From NCBI RefSeq assembly GCF_020379485.1, contig NC_063450.1:46838681-46902680 (forward strand): DNA of 64,000 nucleotides, given 5' to 3'. Every line of letters begins with the position of its first letter. Position 1 is the stretch's first letter. A program made the position numbers and the translations under genes. This DNA comes from Brassica napus. Its lineage: Eukaryota > Streptophyta > Magnoliopsida > Brassicales > Brassicaceae. The notes under the pieces are model-generated. The model worked only from the letters and a program-made list of their open reading frames with translations, was not told where the DNA came from and made no database searches. This document shows, piece by piece, positions 13,436 through 25,288 of this stretch.

Positions 13436-14221
13436 ATGGAAAACTCCACTTGCTTTGTAAACCTTTTAGCTAGCCAAGGGTGTGTTGAGCTTGACTCATC
13501 GGAACCCCTTTGCTTTAACAGCCAATGTTCCGATGAGTCTACTGTCAAAGAGAGGAAGAAATGGACACCAAAGGAGGATATAATCCTCATTGGTGCTTGG
13601 CTCAACACCAGCAAAGACCCTATAGTCGGGAATGAACAAAAAGCTGGTAAGTTCTGGCAGAGGATTGTACAGTACTACAACTGCAGTCCTCAGCTGGTTG
13701 GGACAATCCCAAGAGAACTTGGGCAATGCAAGCAAAGATGGGCTAGGATCAATGATTTGGTGTGTAAATTTTCGGGCTGCTACGAGATGGCATTGAGGGA
13801 GCAGAGGAGCGGGTAAAATGACAACGATGTGATGAAGGCTGCTTTGGATATCTTCTACAATGACCACGGCAGTAAGTTCAACTTGGAACATGCGTGGAGG
13901 GAGCTTCGACATGATGTGAAATGGTGCTCCACCTATCTCGAGAAGGAGAGCGGTCGGGAGAAGCGCAAAGCAGTTGCTTCTGATGCTCAAGGGTCATTCG
14001 CGGAGCCAGAAGAAAGACCCATAGGAGTTAAGGCAGCTAAGGCTGGTAGCAAGAAGAAGAAAGGTGGAAAAGAAGAAGAATTGGAAAAGATAGAAGGACT
14101 GTTGGCGCTCAAAAAACAAATCTCTACACAGAATGTGCTAGAGAGTTTACTTGCAAAGACTGAGCCACTAGATGACATGGAATTAGCTCTGAAAATGAAA
14201 CTTATGTCTGAAATGATGTGA
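13436..14221 (+). pseudogene. Harbinger ORF1 (Myb/trihelix-like DNA-binding protein) with premature stop
   Basis: ORF1 of PIF/Harbinger elements encodes a Myb/SANT-like protein that works with the transposase to bind ends and aid nuclear entry. The first part (13436-13816, 126 codons) has the SANT-type block KKWTPKEDIILIGAWLNTSK and later CKQRWARINDLVCKF. It stops at TAA 13814-13816. The same frame then continues without another stop to 14221, with EHAWRELRHDVKWC, a Lys-rich KAGSKKKKGGK patch and a helical tail. Related proteins read straight through this point with Gln, so a single CAA to TAA change is the simplest explanation. Relatives are often mis-named glutathione S-transferase T3-like. 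Confidence 0.85.
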
Positions 14222-14842
14222 TGATTGTTAGCTCTAACTTTAGTACACATTTGCTGTTCGTTTCACTATGTTTAATCATCTCATTTTCTCTATTTCAGGT
14301 GATGTACAAGACCATGTGCCTGACGAAGACAAAAGCTGCTGTCTCTTCCTTATGTATTCACGGGATGCTTGTTTTTTTCTCTTATTTTTCCATGTGAACC
14401 TAGTCACGGGTACTTTGTCTGTTTATTAGCTTTGTATTTATAAGTCTGGTTGTAGACTCGGCGAAGAGCTATCTCATTTGCTCTTCTTGTACTAAAAACT
14501 TGTTATGATGAAATTTTAATTTCGAGTATCTGCGTTTCATCAACCCTTCCCTTCATATTTGTATGCTCACGGCAGGTATGGTCACTGGTTTGTGTTGCCA
14601 GTATGATAGTAGAGTTTTGTGTTGCTTCTCAAAATACCAATTCAAATCTTTAGTAGGCTTCAATCCACCATCGAATATTTGATATTGTATAAGGTTGATA
14701 CAATGATTGATTGACAACACAACCTAGAATTAGATGATTCTGATATATAAGGTTGATATAATGGTCCAACTATTCGTACGCACAACTATGGTTTTGGTTT
14801 TAACAAACTTTCTTTTGTAGATTTAAGAAAGGATAGTGAAAT

Positions 14843-16195
14843 ATGGGAGATGAAACAGATCGAAGATTATATGCGGTTTTGGATGAGGCGGTCGATGAAT
14901 ATATTGAGGATACATTCAACAACATCGTCGAAAATCGAACAGTCAAACCGAAGAAACGTGCATATGTCGAACGAAACCGCGAAGAGGGCCACAACCGTCT
15001 ATGGAATGATTACTTCCGTGAAGATTCCACATTTCCGGCTCATTTTTTCAGGCGCCGTTTCCGCATGAACAAGGAAGTATTCTTGCGTATTGTCAATCGC
15101 CTCTTCGAAAATGTTACATTTTTTCAGCAAAGAAGAGATGCTGTCGGACGGTTAGGTCTATCTCCACTACAAAAGTGTACGGCAGCTATTCGTATGCTTG
15201 CTTATGGCTGCACGGCGGACGCCACAGATGAATATCTCCGACTTGGTGAAAGCACAACACTTTCGTGTTTAACTAATTTTACAGAAAGCGTAATACAATT
15301 ATTTGGAGAAGAGTATCTACGAAGACCCACTACAGAAGATCTTCAACGACTACTCGACATTGGAGAAATACGTGGCTTTCCTGGAATGGTTGGAAGCATC
15401 GATTGTATGCATTGGGAGTGGAAAAATTGCCCAACTGCTTGGAAAGGACAGTACACACGTGGATCAGGAAAGCCGACAATTGTCTTGGAGGCTGTCGCTT
15501 CACAAGATCTTTGGATATGGCACGCTTTTTTTGGTCCACCAGGTACCTTAAACGATATTAACGTCCTCGATCGGTCACCTATTTTTGATGACATTTTACA
15601 AGGTCGAGCTCCAAGGGTACAATACGTGGTCAACGGACACCAATATGATATGGCGTACTACCTCACTGACGGTATATATCCAAAATGGTCAACATTTATC
15701 CAATCTATCTCACTTCCTCAAGGTCCTAAAGCAGAGTTATTTGCTAAAGTTCAAGAATCAACCCGAAAAGATGTGGAGCGGGCTTTTGGAGTATTGCAAT
15801 CTCGATTTGCAATAGTGAAAAACCCGGCTATTTTGTGGGACAAGAAACAGATAGGGATGGTTATGCGAACATGTATCATACTTCACAATATGATAGTAGA
15901 AAATGAACGCAATGGATACACTCAGTATGATACATCTGAATTTGAAGAAGGAACCTCGACCAGAAGTTCGAATGTGGATGCACCCAATACTTCCGAGATG
16001 CCTCCAAATCTCGCTAATATGCTTCTTATACGGACTCATCTTCGTGATAGGCAGTTACATGAACGATTGAAAAATGATTTGGTAGAAAATATTTGGAACA
16101 AGTTTGGTAAGATGAATAATTATTGTATGTTTGCATTTAATCATTCAATAAATGAATTTTCAATTTTAATGTTTTGCAACTTTCATAATTTTTAA
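14843..16195 (+). CDS. PIF/Harbinger transposase (DDE, plant transposon protein family)
   Basis: Nuclease that cuts and pastes the element at TTA sites. 450 residues in one exon, starting ATGGGAGATGAAACAG. An N-terminal helical region with RFRMNKEVFLRIVNRL is typical of this family. Candidate catalytic acids are Asp near residue 187 in GSIDCMHWEWKNCP, Asp near 238 in LNDINVLDRSP and Glu near 312 in DVERAFGVLQSRF. The last 30 or so residues after NKFGK look like read-through of a possible intron or UTR, so the true C terminus may be earlier. All three acids are intact, so this copy could still supply transposase even though its ORF1 is broken. Confidence 0.9.
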   Translation: MGDETDRRLYAVLDEAVDEYIEDTFNNIVENRTVKPKKRAYVERNREEGHNRLWNDYFREDSTFPAHFFRRRFRMNKEVFLRIVNRLFENVTFFQQRRDAVGRLGLSPLQKCTAAIRMLAYGCTADATDEYLRLGESTTLSCLTNFTESVIQLFGEEYLRRPTTEDLQRLLDIGEIRGFPGMVGSIDCMHWEWKNCPTAWKGQYTRGSGKPTIVLEAVASQDLWIWHAFFGPPGTLNDINVLDRSPIFDDILQGRAPRVQYVVNGHQYDMAYYLTDGIYPKWSTFIQSISLPQGPKAELFAKVQESTRKDVERAFGVLQSRFAIVKNPAILWDKKQIGMVMRTCIILHNMIVENERNGYTQYDTSEFEEGTSTRSSNVDAPNTSEMPPNLANMLLIRTHLRDRQLHERLKNDLVENIWNKFGKMNNYCMFAFNHSINEFSILMFCNFHNF

Positions 16196-16354
16196 TTTCT
16201 TAAAAAAAAAAAAAAAATTATAAGAACTTCATAGTAGTAACACCATTGGACATATAATTAGGATCAAAGTCCTTAACTATTCAGAAAAGAAAAAAAAATA
16301 TTAAAATATAGCTAAGGACTCCAATGGTGGGTAACACCATTGGAGATGCTCTTA

Positions 16355-17180
16355 CAAATGGAATCCATAGTGTTAACTACTTAGCTTTGCTTCGATCTCA
16401 ATTTTCACTCTATCTATACTACTATTCTGACACGAAAAGAAATATGTGTTTAATAAAGATTAATTATTCTCATCCAAATTAATGTGTATTCGACTATAAG
16501 AAAAATGGTCACCCATATTTTAAGGGAACCGACAGGAACAACAAAACCCATAACTTTTTCTCTAAACAGTACAGCACGATCCAAGAAAAATGTTAACACC
16601 CCATCTAAATTCCCTTTTAATAATGTATAACTTTTATAGAAATTTCATTGCAACCGTTTAATAATATAATCGAACATTTTATTTATTTAAAAACTAGTAT
16701 GTTATAATAAAGTTTAGATCTAAAGAAAGTTATGCAAAACAACTATCCAAACTGATGGCTTTCTAAACATAAAGAATCGCTATTCCTTATATAAATCATG
16801 ATAAAAGCATTCTTCTTCTAATTATCCAAGCAGAGTTCTTTCATGACAATGCTCTCGTTTATTACTGTCCATAAGGTGCATTCCCTAACGTAGAAGCAAC
16901 CGAGCGCTTAAAATCCACAATTTATATGCGTCTGAACCCGTTGATGGAAAAGATTTGCTAAACCTACCTCTATAACGTGTATTAGGCTTGCTAATCTGCA
17001 TAAGAGCTTTAACCATTATGTTTCTATATGAAGGAGATCGTCAAGTACCAAATATATTCGATAGGAAATCCTAAAACCTGCATGGGATCTTCTCTTGGTG
17101 ATCTAATGTTGGTTTCACACACACATATATACTTCTTTAACACTACACTAAAATAACATGAGCATTAAGAAAACAAGACT
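16355..17180. other. Intergenic spacer, 3' side of the UMAMIT gene
   Basis: AT-rich sequence without supported coding potential. It lies downstream of the minus-strand transporter, so its right-hand part probably includes that gene's 3' UTR. No repeat ends were recognised. Confidence 0.5.
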
Positions 17181-18843
17181 TTAACGCAAGAGAGGCTTCT
17201 CAAGATCAAACTCTGTTCTAAGCACACTTTCTTCTTCTTCTTCTTTGTCCTCATCTCCTTCTCCACAATCTTCTTTCCCTTTAGCCCACAAAACGAAGTA
17301 GAGTCCTCCGAACATCAACCCCATTCCCGCAAAGCTAATTTCACAACACACAAACACAAGAAAGAAGAAAGATGACTTTGTCAAAATATTTTTCCAAAAT
17401 ATATCTTACTTTGATAAGGAGAAAATCTGCAAAAGAAAAATACCTTCCGAGGTTGAAACTCTCTTTCATGGTGAAAGCAGAGACAAGAACACATACCACA
17501 GTAGCAATTGGACTAAAGAGAGACACAATCACCGGTCCTTTCCTTTTAATCACCCATGCACTAAAACATGTTCCTCCTCCATTCACCAACCCTCCCTACA
17601 AACAAATTCTTATAACAATGTTTCAACACACAACAAATAATGTTGCACACACTTTAATATGATTATTGAGGAATAAATGTACCAGCACTGCAAATCCCAC
17701 AAGGTGGCCAAGACCGATTACTGATGCACTTCCCATTTCCATACTCCCCTTAAGAACATACTGCAAAGCTACCGTGGAGATCCCACCCATCAAAGTAACA
17801 ATTGAAAACATAGATATCGCTGGAAACTCCACTAGTATGGATGCCTAATAGGGACGATCGATGTGATTACACAAGCAAAAAATAAAACCGGATTAGCATC
17901 GACCTATGAATGATATATAATTTCTCTTGTGCTAAAAGGAGGCATGAGGATAAACCTGGAGGACAATACTTGACGACAAGCAGCATATGGAAAGGAGGAG
18001 ACAGATGCAACCTAATATCTTCTCCTTGTCGAAAACGACATCGTCAGGGACAATAGGCAACGCTTTGACCGAGCTCGATGTGGCTGTAGTACTGTGCATT
18101 AAGCTCATAATGAAAGCTCCCATCACACACAACACCGTGCCTCCCATCTTAACTCTACTGTACATACAACTTAGCTTCACTTTCTCCATCCTTAACAAAT
18201 GTCAAATATTCAAAACCCATTAATTAATAAAACTAGTCTTTATATAATTAACAGTACAAACGAACAGAAAAGCAAATGATTTTACCCAGCAGCCCAAGCA
18301 ATGACGAAAATGAAAGCAGGAGCGAGATTAGGCATAGCTGTAGCCATTGATGCAGAGGTGTGTTTCATTCCTTCTAAGAATAACCACTGGAACAGAGTTA
18401 CTCTGCTTCAAACACATAATCTCTCTTGATTAATTAACCACTTGTTTATTATCATAAATTCATAATTAAGAAAGTAAGCATCTAGTAATCAAAAGTACTA
18501 TACCCGACAATAGAAACGTAAACCAGTTTTGTCTTCAACTTGAAACTTAGACTTGTAGGCCACAGTTTCCTGCAAATATCCACCACCCAAAAAAAAAAAC
18601 AATAACAAAAATAAAAAGGAATAGAAAAATAAAACATAAGAAACAAAGCTACCTTTCAAGGAGAAAAGCAAGAGGGCTGATGAGAACAAACGATGCCAAG
18701 GTGCAGAAGATAACGATAAGAAGCGGGTCGACTCCAAGAGACATCAACTGACTCAGTAACACCGAGTTTCCGGCGTAGATCACCTGAGCTAAGACCAACC
18801 CTCCGATGATTCCAACTTCTTCTAACGTCCCTCTCTTCATCAT
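17181..18843 (-). CDS. UMAMIT8: WAT1-related / UMAMIT transporter, UMAMIT8-like
   Basis: Nodulin-21/EamA-type membrane transporter; the family moves amino acids or auxin across plasma or vacuolar membranes. Seven exons on the minus strand: 18843-18653, 18569-18504, 18402-18286, 18190-17956, 17844-17683, 17595-17444, 17334-17181. All are GT-AG and in phase, giving 358 residues. Several strongly hydrophobic segments form the two EamA halves. Recognisable pieces are GLVLAQVIYAGNSVLLSQL at the N terminus, EGMKHTSASMATAMPNLAPA in exon 3 and GLVNGGGTCFSAWVIKRKGP in exon 6. The C-terminal tail is acidic (a run of Glu), as in many UMAMITs. The subfamily name comes from gene order and remembered similarity, so UMAMIT7 is the main alternative. 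Confidence 0.9.
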
Positions 18844-19688
18844 TTCTCACCAGTCACAACGAAACACACAAAGAAATATTGAGAAGACAAAAATAAATAT
18901 AACAGCTTAATCAGATTTGGCGGTGGAACACGAGGTTTCGACTTTTGTGTGGAGAAACAAAAAAAAAACAGAGACACTTTAACTCTTTTGTGTTCTTTTC
19001 GTTGTTAACTAAAATAAACGAAACGCTTTCTTTCTGATATCTTTATTTTGTGGGAATGCGTTTGCTTGAAGTGTAATCTTTTGCTCTATTCTCACTTCTT
19101 CCCTTTCGAAGACATCTGTACATTCACTGCATTGGTTTTATGGACGGTCTCGCCATTATAGCTATCTAGGGAACTGCATATTTTTATTAATTCAAAGACT
19201 CCTAACTTTTAACTATACTTATTTTAGACGAGTCCTCAAATTTTGGTGTAATGGGTTTGCATATTTTTGGCTAATATGTAACATTATGTGAAATACAACA
19301 TTCAAGAATCAAAATCCAGTTGATGTTAGCTTAATCTGTTCAGAAATATATATATTCTGGTGAGTTTGTATGGCCTTTTAGTTTTGGAAAAATGAATCAT
19401 ATGTCATTTAAATTCATCTCATATGATCAGAAGCTGATTAAGAGTTAGGAAAAGCTGTGGCCAAAATAGTAAGTGTAAATGCATGTAGCTATCTTTCTCG
19501 TTATTGCTTGTGACACAACACACACAAAAAAAGCCAAGTCTATAACGAGAAAAATGCTATTTCCCACCGAAACAAATTCCATGATCAAGTAACATACGTT
19601 AACTAAGTCTATAACGAATTGGTTATATATTAAAAAAATGATCTGCCTATTAAATATTTGTAAATGAAAATGTGCAAAAACACTTGTG
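18844..19688. other. Upstream region of the UMAMIT gene
   Basis: Promoter side of the minus-strand transporter. No coding region or repeat end is recognised until the hAT-like element starting at 19697. Confidence 0.5.
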
Positions 19689-19696
19689 GTGAAGCG

Positions 19697-20330
19697 TAGG
19701 CCTGGACATAAAATCCATAATCAGAAATCCGAAATCCGAACAAAACCCGAACCGAAAAACTCGATCCGTATCCGGTCTGAAATGTAAAAAATAACCGAAC
19801 AGATCTTGTAAGGTGGTATAAAACATATTCGAACCCGAAGTGTTATTAACCGAATCCGAACGGGTAACCCGAAAAACCGAAAAAACCAAAAAATCCGAAA
19901 AGATATCCGAAGAAACCGTTCCGAATGTCCAAACTAATATACAATATAAATATATGATACATGAATATATACTTCAAATATTCAATTATTTTGATATGGT
20001 ATCTAACAATAAGTATTTAAAATTTAAATAACTACTTTAAATACTTAATTATATATACATAAGTATATATATCTTATGTTTTGCTTTTAAATTTTAGATT
20101 TTATTTCGGGTATATCCGAACCAATCCGATATAACCCGTCCGAATGATATATGATTACTTTATGGGTTCTATGATGTGATACAAAACCGACCCGAACCCG
20201 ATGTGTTATATCTGAACCCGACCTGTACTTGTAAATTTACTAGAATGAGGCCTAGGAGGTGTTATAAAAAAGAACCAAAATCTGAAAAACCCGATCCGAA
20301 TGCCAACGGATATCCGAACGCCCAGGCCTA
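19697..20330. mobile_element. Non-autonomous hAT-like element rich in CCGAA/CCCGAAC
   Basis: 634 bp flanked by an 8-bp target duplication with one mismatch (GTGAAGCG at 19689-19696, GTGAAGCA at 20331-20338). Terminal inverted repeats are short: TAGGCCTGGAC at the left and TAGGCCTGGGC on the opposite strand at the right. Both ends are rich in CCGAA/CCCGAAC words; the middle is AT-rich. It has no transposase. The 8-bp duplication points to hAT-type transposition, although the class of these low-complexity elements is not settled from sequence alone. Confidence 0.75.
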
Positions 20331-20338
20331 GTGAAGCA

Positions 20339-20953
20339 TAAAAGAAAAATAAGAGAGAAAAACGGAGAACTGGAAGGCATACACGTCATATGATGTGGGC
20401 TCCTACATCACTTCCTTTTCCAACGACTTGTGAAGCGCGTCACCGTCTGTCCTTTTGTCCCCCTCCCTCCGCCTCTTTTTCTCTCATCAAAATGACAAAA
20501 TAAAATGCGATTAACTTTTTGAATAAAAAACTTAATTCAAATTTCTATTTTAATCACATTTTATATTTTAACTATTTTATAAATTAACAGAATTTTATAT
20601 TTTCTCATTTAGTAAAAAACATAATAAACTTTTATACCAAATACACTAATTTATGATTAAAATATTATAGTTCCCTAAACTAATATCAGTTCAATAAATT
20701 TAACCTTAAATTTATTAAAATTACCATTATTAATTAATTAAAATTTCAAAAAATTTGAATATTTTTAGTTTAAATATTAATTTTTATAATTGTTTATTTA
20801 TGTATAAACAGGTAAAGAGATAATTACTATAGAGAAAAAGAAACTGGCAGAAAGATAATTATACCATATAAGTAAATAATTTGAAAAAATACCATATAAG
20901 TCTCGAAAGGGAGAAGTTGTGCTCATATTAGGGTTTCTCGGAAGATCACGCGT
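20339..20953. other. Intergenic AT-rich spacer
   Basis: A CT-rich patch near 20452-20485 is followed by AT-rich sequence. No gene, terminator or repeat end is recognised. Confidence 0.4.
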
Positions 20954-20956
20954 TAA

Positions 20957-21163
20957 GACCATGATTAACCCGAAGTTCTTAGAGTGAGGTTCTTATCGGA
21001 AGTTAAGAAACTGTTTTTTTACTTTTAAAGAAAAAAACTAAGAACCGGTTCTTAAATAAGGTATTTAAGAACCGGTTCTTAGTTTTTTTCTTTAAAAGTT
21101 AAAAAACAGTTTCTTAACTTCCGCTAAGAACCTCATCCTAAGAACCCCGGGTTAATCATGCTC
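20957..21163. mobile_element. Foldback Tourist-type MITE
   Basis: 207 bp flanked by TAA on both sides (20954-20956 and 21164-21166). The two halves are nearly perfect reverse complements around a centre near 21060 (GAACCGGTTC on each side), so the whole element can form one long hairpin. Ends are GACCATGATTAACCC and, on the opposite strand, GAGCATGATTAACCC. The ends and duplication match the Harbinger/Tourist group. Confidence 0.85.
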
Positions 21164-21224
21164 TAAGAGCTTTGTCGAGCGTACTTTGTGGAGTAACTTT
21201 CTTGTTGATTAACTAATTAATCAA

Positions 21225-22281
21225 TTGGATACACATGTCACTAGCTTCGTAAACCATCCTGAGTACTGTTGTGGCAGTTTCATATCTTCCGACAAACGAA
21301 GTCCGGATCACAAGTGTTTTGTCGGAATGTTGGCGTTCTCTTTGGATGCTTCAGTACGGAAACATACGAAAGCCTTTCCCACTTTGTTAACAAATCTCTT
21401 TTACTACATATATAAGGCTCCATTTCTTGAAAGTTTGCACCTGAGTCTTGAAGGAACTTATTCTGACACAGATATTGTATCGTGCTTTGAGATTGCATCA
21501 AACCGCAGTCTGCATGAGCTAAATGCGGTTTATGGGTTTTTGTCGAGTTTGAGCTTACCAAGAAGAACGTGTGAAACACTAGTGGTCATGCATCTCTCAT
21601 ATGTTTTCCTCAATGTCACTTTAGTTCCACTCCTTTAAAGTGCTCAAAACTCTGCGTCTTCTATCTATGCAGTACAAAGGCAATGATAATGAATCCTTTA
21701 CAAGAATTTTATCCAAATGTCCTGTCCTTGAAGATTTGCTAATAGAGTACCATGATGCTACACAAACTTTTACTGTGGAGGTGCCTTCCTTACAAAGCTT
21801 ATCCGTTATATGTTCACCAAGCCAATATTTTTGCTTGAATACTCCGTCTTTGAAGCGCTTGAAGATTGAAGCGTGTTTGATGAAATTGTGCAACATTCAA
21901 AAGATGCCTCACATTGTAACAGCTGATCTTAAGATCTTATAATACAAACCGATCTGCTGGACCTTCCGGGGTCTCTCACATCTGTTAAACATCTCCCTTT
22001 ATGCTTGATTGCTCCTAAAGGACAGGTACCACAATAGTATTTTTGTCATTTTTATCCAATATTTTTTCATATATACAAGATTATACTTGGAAATGGCAGG
22101 TTCCGCACAAACCAACTGAGATCTTTCACCAGCTTCATCATCTAAGTTTTTGGACATGTTATCGAGACTGGCCGAGTTATCTCAAGTGGATCATAGAAGC
22201 TTCCCCTAAGCTAGAAACTCTCAAACTCTACCATCATGTACGTAAAAGCAAAAAAAAACGATCAATATGCCTTTTTGCGTG
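21225..22281 (+). pseudogene. F-box/LRR/FBD-type protein, truncated and frameshifted
   Basis: Remnant of an F-box/FBD/LRR protein, the large Brassicaceae family of putative SCF substrate adaptors. Leucine-rich segments are in three frames. 21225-21638 reads FLESLHLSLEG and later LVVMHLSYVFLN. 21640-21942 reads CPVLEDLLIEYHDA and PSLQSLSVICS. A third frame at about 21950-22025 reads LLDLPGSLTSVKHLPLCLI. After a GT-AG intron (22026 to about 22100), an FBD-like block reads EASPKLETLKLYHH. The first shift is a one-base change near 21615-21635. The N-terminal F-box is missing; a MITE ends 62 bp upstream. Confidence 0.8.
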
Positions 22282-24849
22282 ATAAGTTTTTAATTAATTA
22301 CATTTATAATTCTAATTTCCTTTTTCTTATAATAATTTTTCCCGAAACCACTTAGCTTACAAGAAGAAAATTACCTTTAGAATATAATGTGATTTGGTCC
22401 ATGCTTTAAAAAAAAAATCACAAAATTATTCTCTTTATAATTTTAATTTAATGAAAGAGAAATATTTATTTTTAATTTCTATATATATATATATATATGT
22501 AGACCAGTTTTATTTTTATACCTTTCTGGCAAATGTAATAGGCACAATTTGTTAAATTCTTATAACTTATATGATTGTGATTGATAGGAGCAATTTTACA
22601 AAGAGTTCTCACAAAAGTTTCAAAATATTATAAACAATAAAATTTAATAAGAGTATTTTAAGATCATAGTTTTCATAATGAAAATCTTTGAGATATCCTC
22701 GTGATTTTGAAATACTTCTAACAATAAAATATAAATAATTTTTTATATATACTTAAACTTTTAAAATTAAAAACCTCTACTAGAATTATTCTTATGCACT
22801 TCCCAACTAATCAACAATTTAGTTTATTTATTTTCTAAAAATATATCACAATATACATAATCATACGAATATTATATATATATAGTACAACAAAACAAAG
22901 TAAATTACTATGAGTCTGTGCATTGTTTACTGTCAAAGAAAAAAATACTATTCTATATATATTTTTTTTTGCTATTCTAGTTTAGTTTATTAAAAGCGGA
23001 AAAGGTATAGTTCAATTTGGAAATATATATGCTTGAAAATTAAAAAGCACATGTTTAACTGAGATATCTAAAATTAAATTTTATTTCAAATTTATAAATT
23101 ACAAAATAACTAAAACTTATAAATAAAAGCAAAAAACTATCAACTTTTTTTTTGTAAACTAAAAAACTATCAGTTTTTTTATTTAATTATTCTATAATAT
23201 CTATTACATATCCATGCGGGAAAGTCAAGTGATAAAAACGCATATAAATATGCATTCATCAGCAACTCACTCTCACGCTCTCAATTTCAAGAGTCCTCCA
23301 AGATTGGCTCTCTCCCGAGTCCCGATCAATCTCCATAGACTAGAGCTAACGGGCTTATATCGTTATCTTGTTTTTTTACCAAGACTTTGGTATACGATTT
23401 TCTTTTTCTAATAAAAAGACTTTTGATTGTTTGTGGTTTTAAAAATAGATTTTTGATCTTTGGTTTATGGTTTAAAATTTCTGAAGTAGATTTTAGATTT
23501 TAAAAACTTGAATGATAATTTTGTTTTTCTTTCAGTTTTATCAATAATTATTTTGTAAATGTTTATATTTTAACTTCTATTTTGAATTATTATCTATGAA
23601 AACTACTAATTTAGTTTCCTCTAATTTAGGGACTATTAGGAAACATATATTTTATTCATAGCTGCATAAATATATAAGCTTATTTTTCTTTTTTCTTTCC
23701 ATAAATCTAGATGTATATATATTCAACTCAACATTCAACAGATTGATTGAAAATCCTTTTTTTATTATTTGAGGAGCATTAAAAATAAATAACTTTTAGT
23801 TCATGTGTTTATTACAAGTGTGCCATTTCTTACGTGGCAACTCCACAAGCTCTCTCACCTATTCTATTTAAAACCCCATTGTTAACTAGAGTAATTACAC
23901 ATCATGCCATTAATCAAAACATTATAATTACCTTAGTTTTGTCTACATTTGTCACATATATACGTTAATACGTATTACATCAAACCTTATCATTTATTTC
24001 TTGCGTTAGTTACCTTAACCGAAGTTCTACGTATTACATCAAAGATTTTAAAATTATGTTAATTACCTTGACTGAAGTTTTTTCATTAATCTGTTTCAAT
24101 ACAAAAACATTACTGACATACGTAGTGGTCTAATTTTTTATTCAAAATGAATATAGATGCGAAAAAGTTAATGTGCGATTATCAATCAAAGTTTGTTTTC
24201 TGAAAAATCATAAAAAGTATTTGATGATCAATACGTACTCAAGTGATTGATTTTCTTAAAAATGCGAAAAAATATTTGTTCTCTTAAAAATATATCAAGA
24301 GGAAAACTTTGTTTTCTTAAAATAGTGAAACAGAAGAACCATGCATATGGTATATACTTGCCCCGTTTCATTAAATTGTTAGATGATCCCCGCCTTGCGA
24401 TTGTAGAAACTAAGGTACAATACAATTTTCTGGCATACAATTATAAAAACTTACCTTAGGTGATCTATCGTAATTAAGATTTTAACGCCAGCTTGCATAA
24501 TGCAAATAAAGGCGGAGCAAATTGCCCATGATTCAAACGTGATTTGCAAGGACGAAATTGATTGATGATTGGGAAAAAGGAAACTTCTAATAACTTTGAT
24601 ATATTTTTAAATTACAAATTTGGTAAATTGATGGTAATAATACGTGATTTGCGAGGACTTGACTTTTGTATATAAGGAACGTAGATTAAGGTTCAAATTA
24701 TTGTAATCAATTAATAATCGTGAACTTTCTTGAATTTGTTCAATTGCGATTGATAAAAGGAAGTTTGCATTAACTATTTACAATATTAAATTAATTCTCG
24801 ACTAAGATTGGAACGCAAGTTATGTGTAATATTCGATTTAGTTACAGCC
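22282..24849. other. AT-rich intergenic region
   Basis: No gene is supported. There is a short CT-rich patch near 23262-23335 and sequence near 23810-23900 (AAGTGTGCCATTTCTTACGT) that resembles the 5' region of Helitron-type elements. I could not place a terminus. A TA run lies near 22481-22498. Confidence 0.4.
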
Positions 24850-25288
24850 ATTATTTTGAATCCATATGACCACATGGCGATTCCTTTTTAGTATAAATAT
24901 ACGGCTTCTATAATTCAGAAAACTCACCACACCTTTCTTCTCGACTTTGCTCATATCAAAACATTCTCTCAAGCAATCAAATGGATGGCTTTAACTCTAT
25001 TTCCGATTTGAAACCATTCAAGACATTGTTTCGTTTATATTTTATTTGTCTATTGCTTATGTTTTGTTTTATTTTATATTTATAATTTATTTTATGCAAA
25101 CAAATATACAATTTTTAAACAAAAATTCCGCAGCTTAATTTAGATTGACATACTAAATTTCGTCTAACCCTTACTTTATAACATATAGTATTTCTTGCTA
25201 TAACTTTAACTTTTATTATGTCTACAAATTAAAAGTGATAATATTTTGAAATCTATTTACTCCGCGCAGGGCGCGGGTTATCACCTAG
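24850..25288 (+). mobile_element. Helitron 3' terminal part
   Basis: The 3' end shows the Helitron signature: a GC-rich hairpin (CCGCGC, loop, GCGCGG) at 25262-25276, then ATCAC and terminal CTAG at 25285-25288, followed by host T. The stretch from 24850 has a TATA-like AGTATAAATATA at 24891 and a short remnant of an RPA-like first exon. The 5' end probably lies further upstream, perhaps near 23.8-23.9 kb, but no convincing terminus is visible. Confidence 0.65.
24981..25085 (+). pseudogene. Remnant of RPA70-like first exon carried by Helitron
   Basis: 34-codon ORF. Its first 15 residues (MDGFNSISDLKPFKT) match the N terminus of Brassicaceae RPA70-like OB-fold proteins, many of them Helitron-borne. 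After that the reading turns into AT-rich, hydrophobic sequence and stops. A TATA-like box and 5'-leader-like sequence precede it, so promoter plus a few codons were kept while the rest of the gene was lost. Confidence 0.6.

Larger units (their letters stand above)
11895..16351 (+). mobile_element. Complete PIF/Harbinger DNA transposon
   Basis: A 4457-bp element flanked by TTA target duplications (11892-11894 and 16352-16354), the PIF/Harbinger hallmark. The left end GAGCACCCGCAACG and the opposite-strand right end GAGCATCTCCAATGG form imperfect terminal inverted repeats. It contains three plus-strand genes: a GRF zinc-finger gene (12575-13115), a Myb-like ORF1 with one internal stop (13436-14221) and an intact transposase (14843-16195). 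Between ORF1 and the transposase (14222-14842) there is only AT-rich sequence. The right flank has a subterminal inverted repeat around CCAATGG at 16322-16345. Confidence 0.9.

Noticed and set aside
13496..13990. Minus-strand ORF of 164 codons over Harbinger ORF1
   Set aside because: No domain; the plus frame has the Myb-like motifs and belongs to a known two-gene transposon layout.
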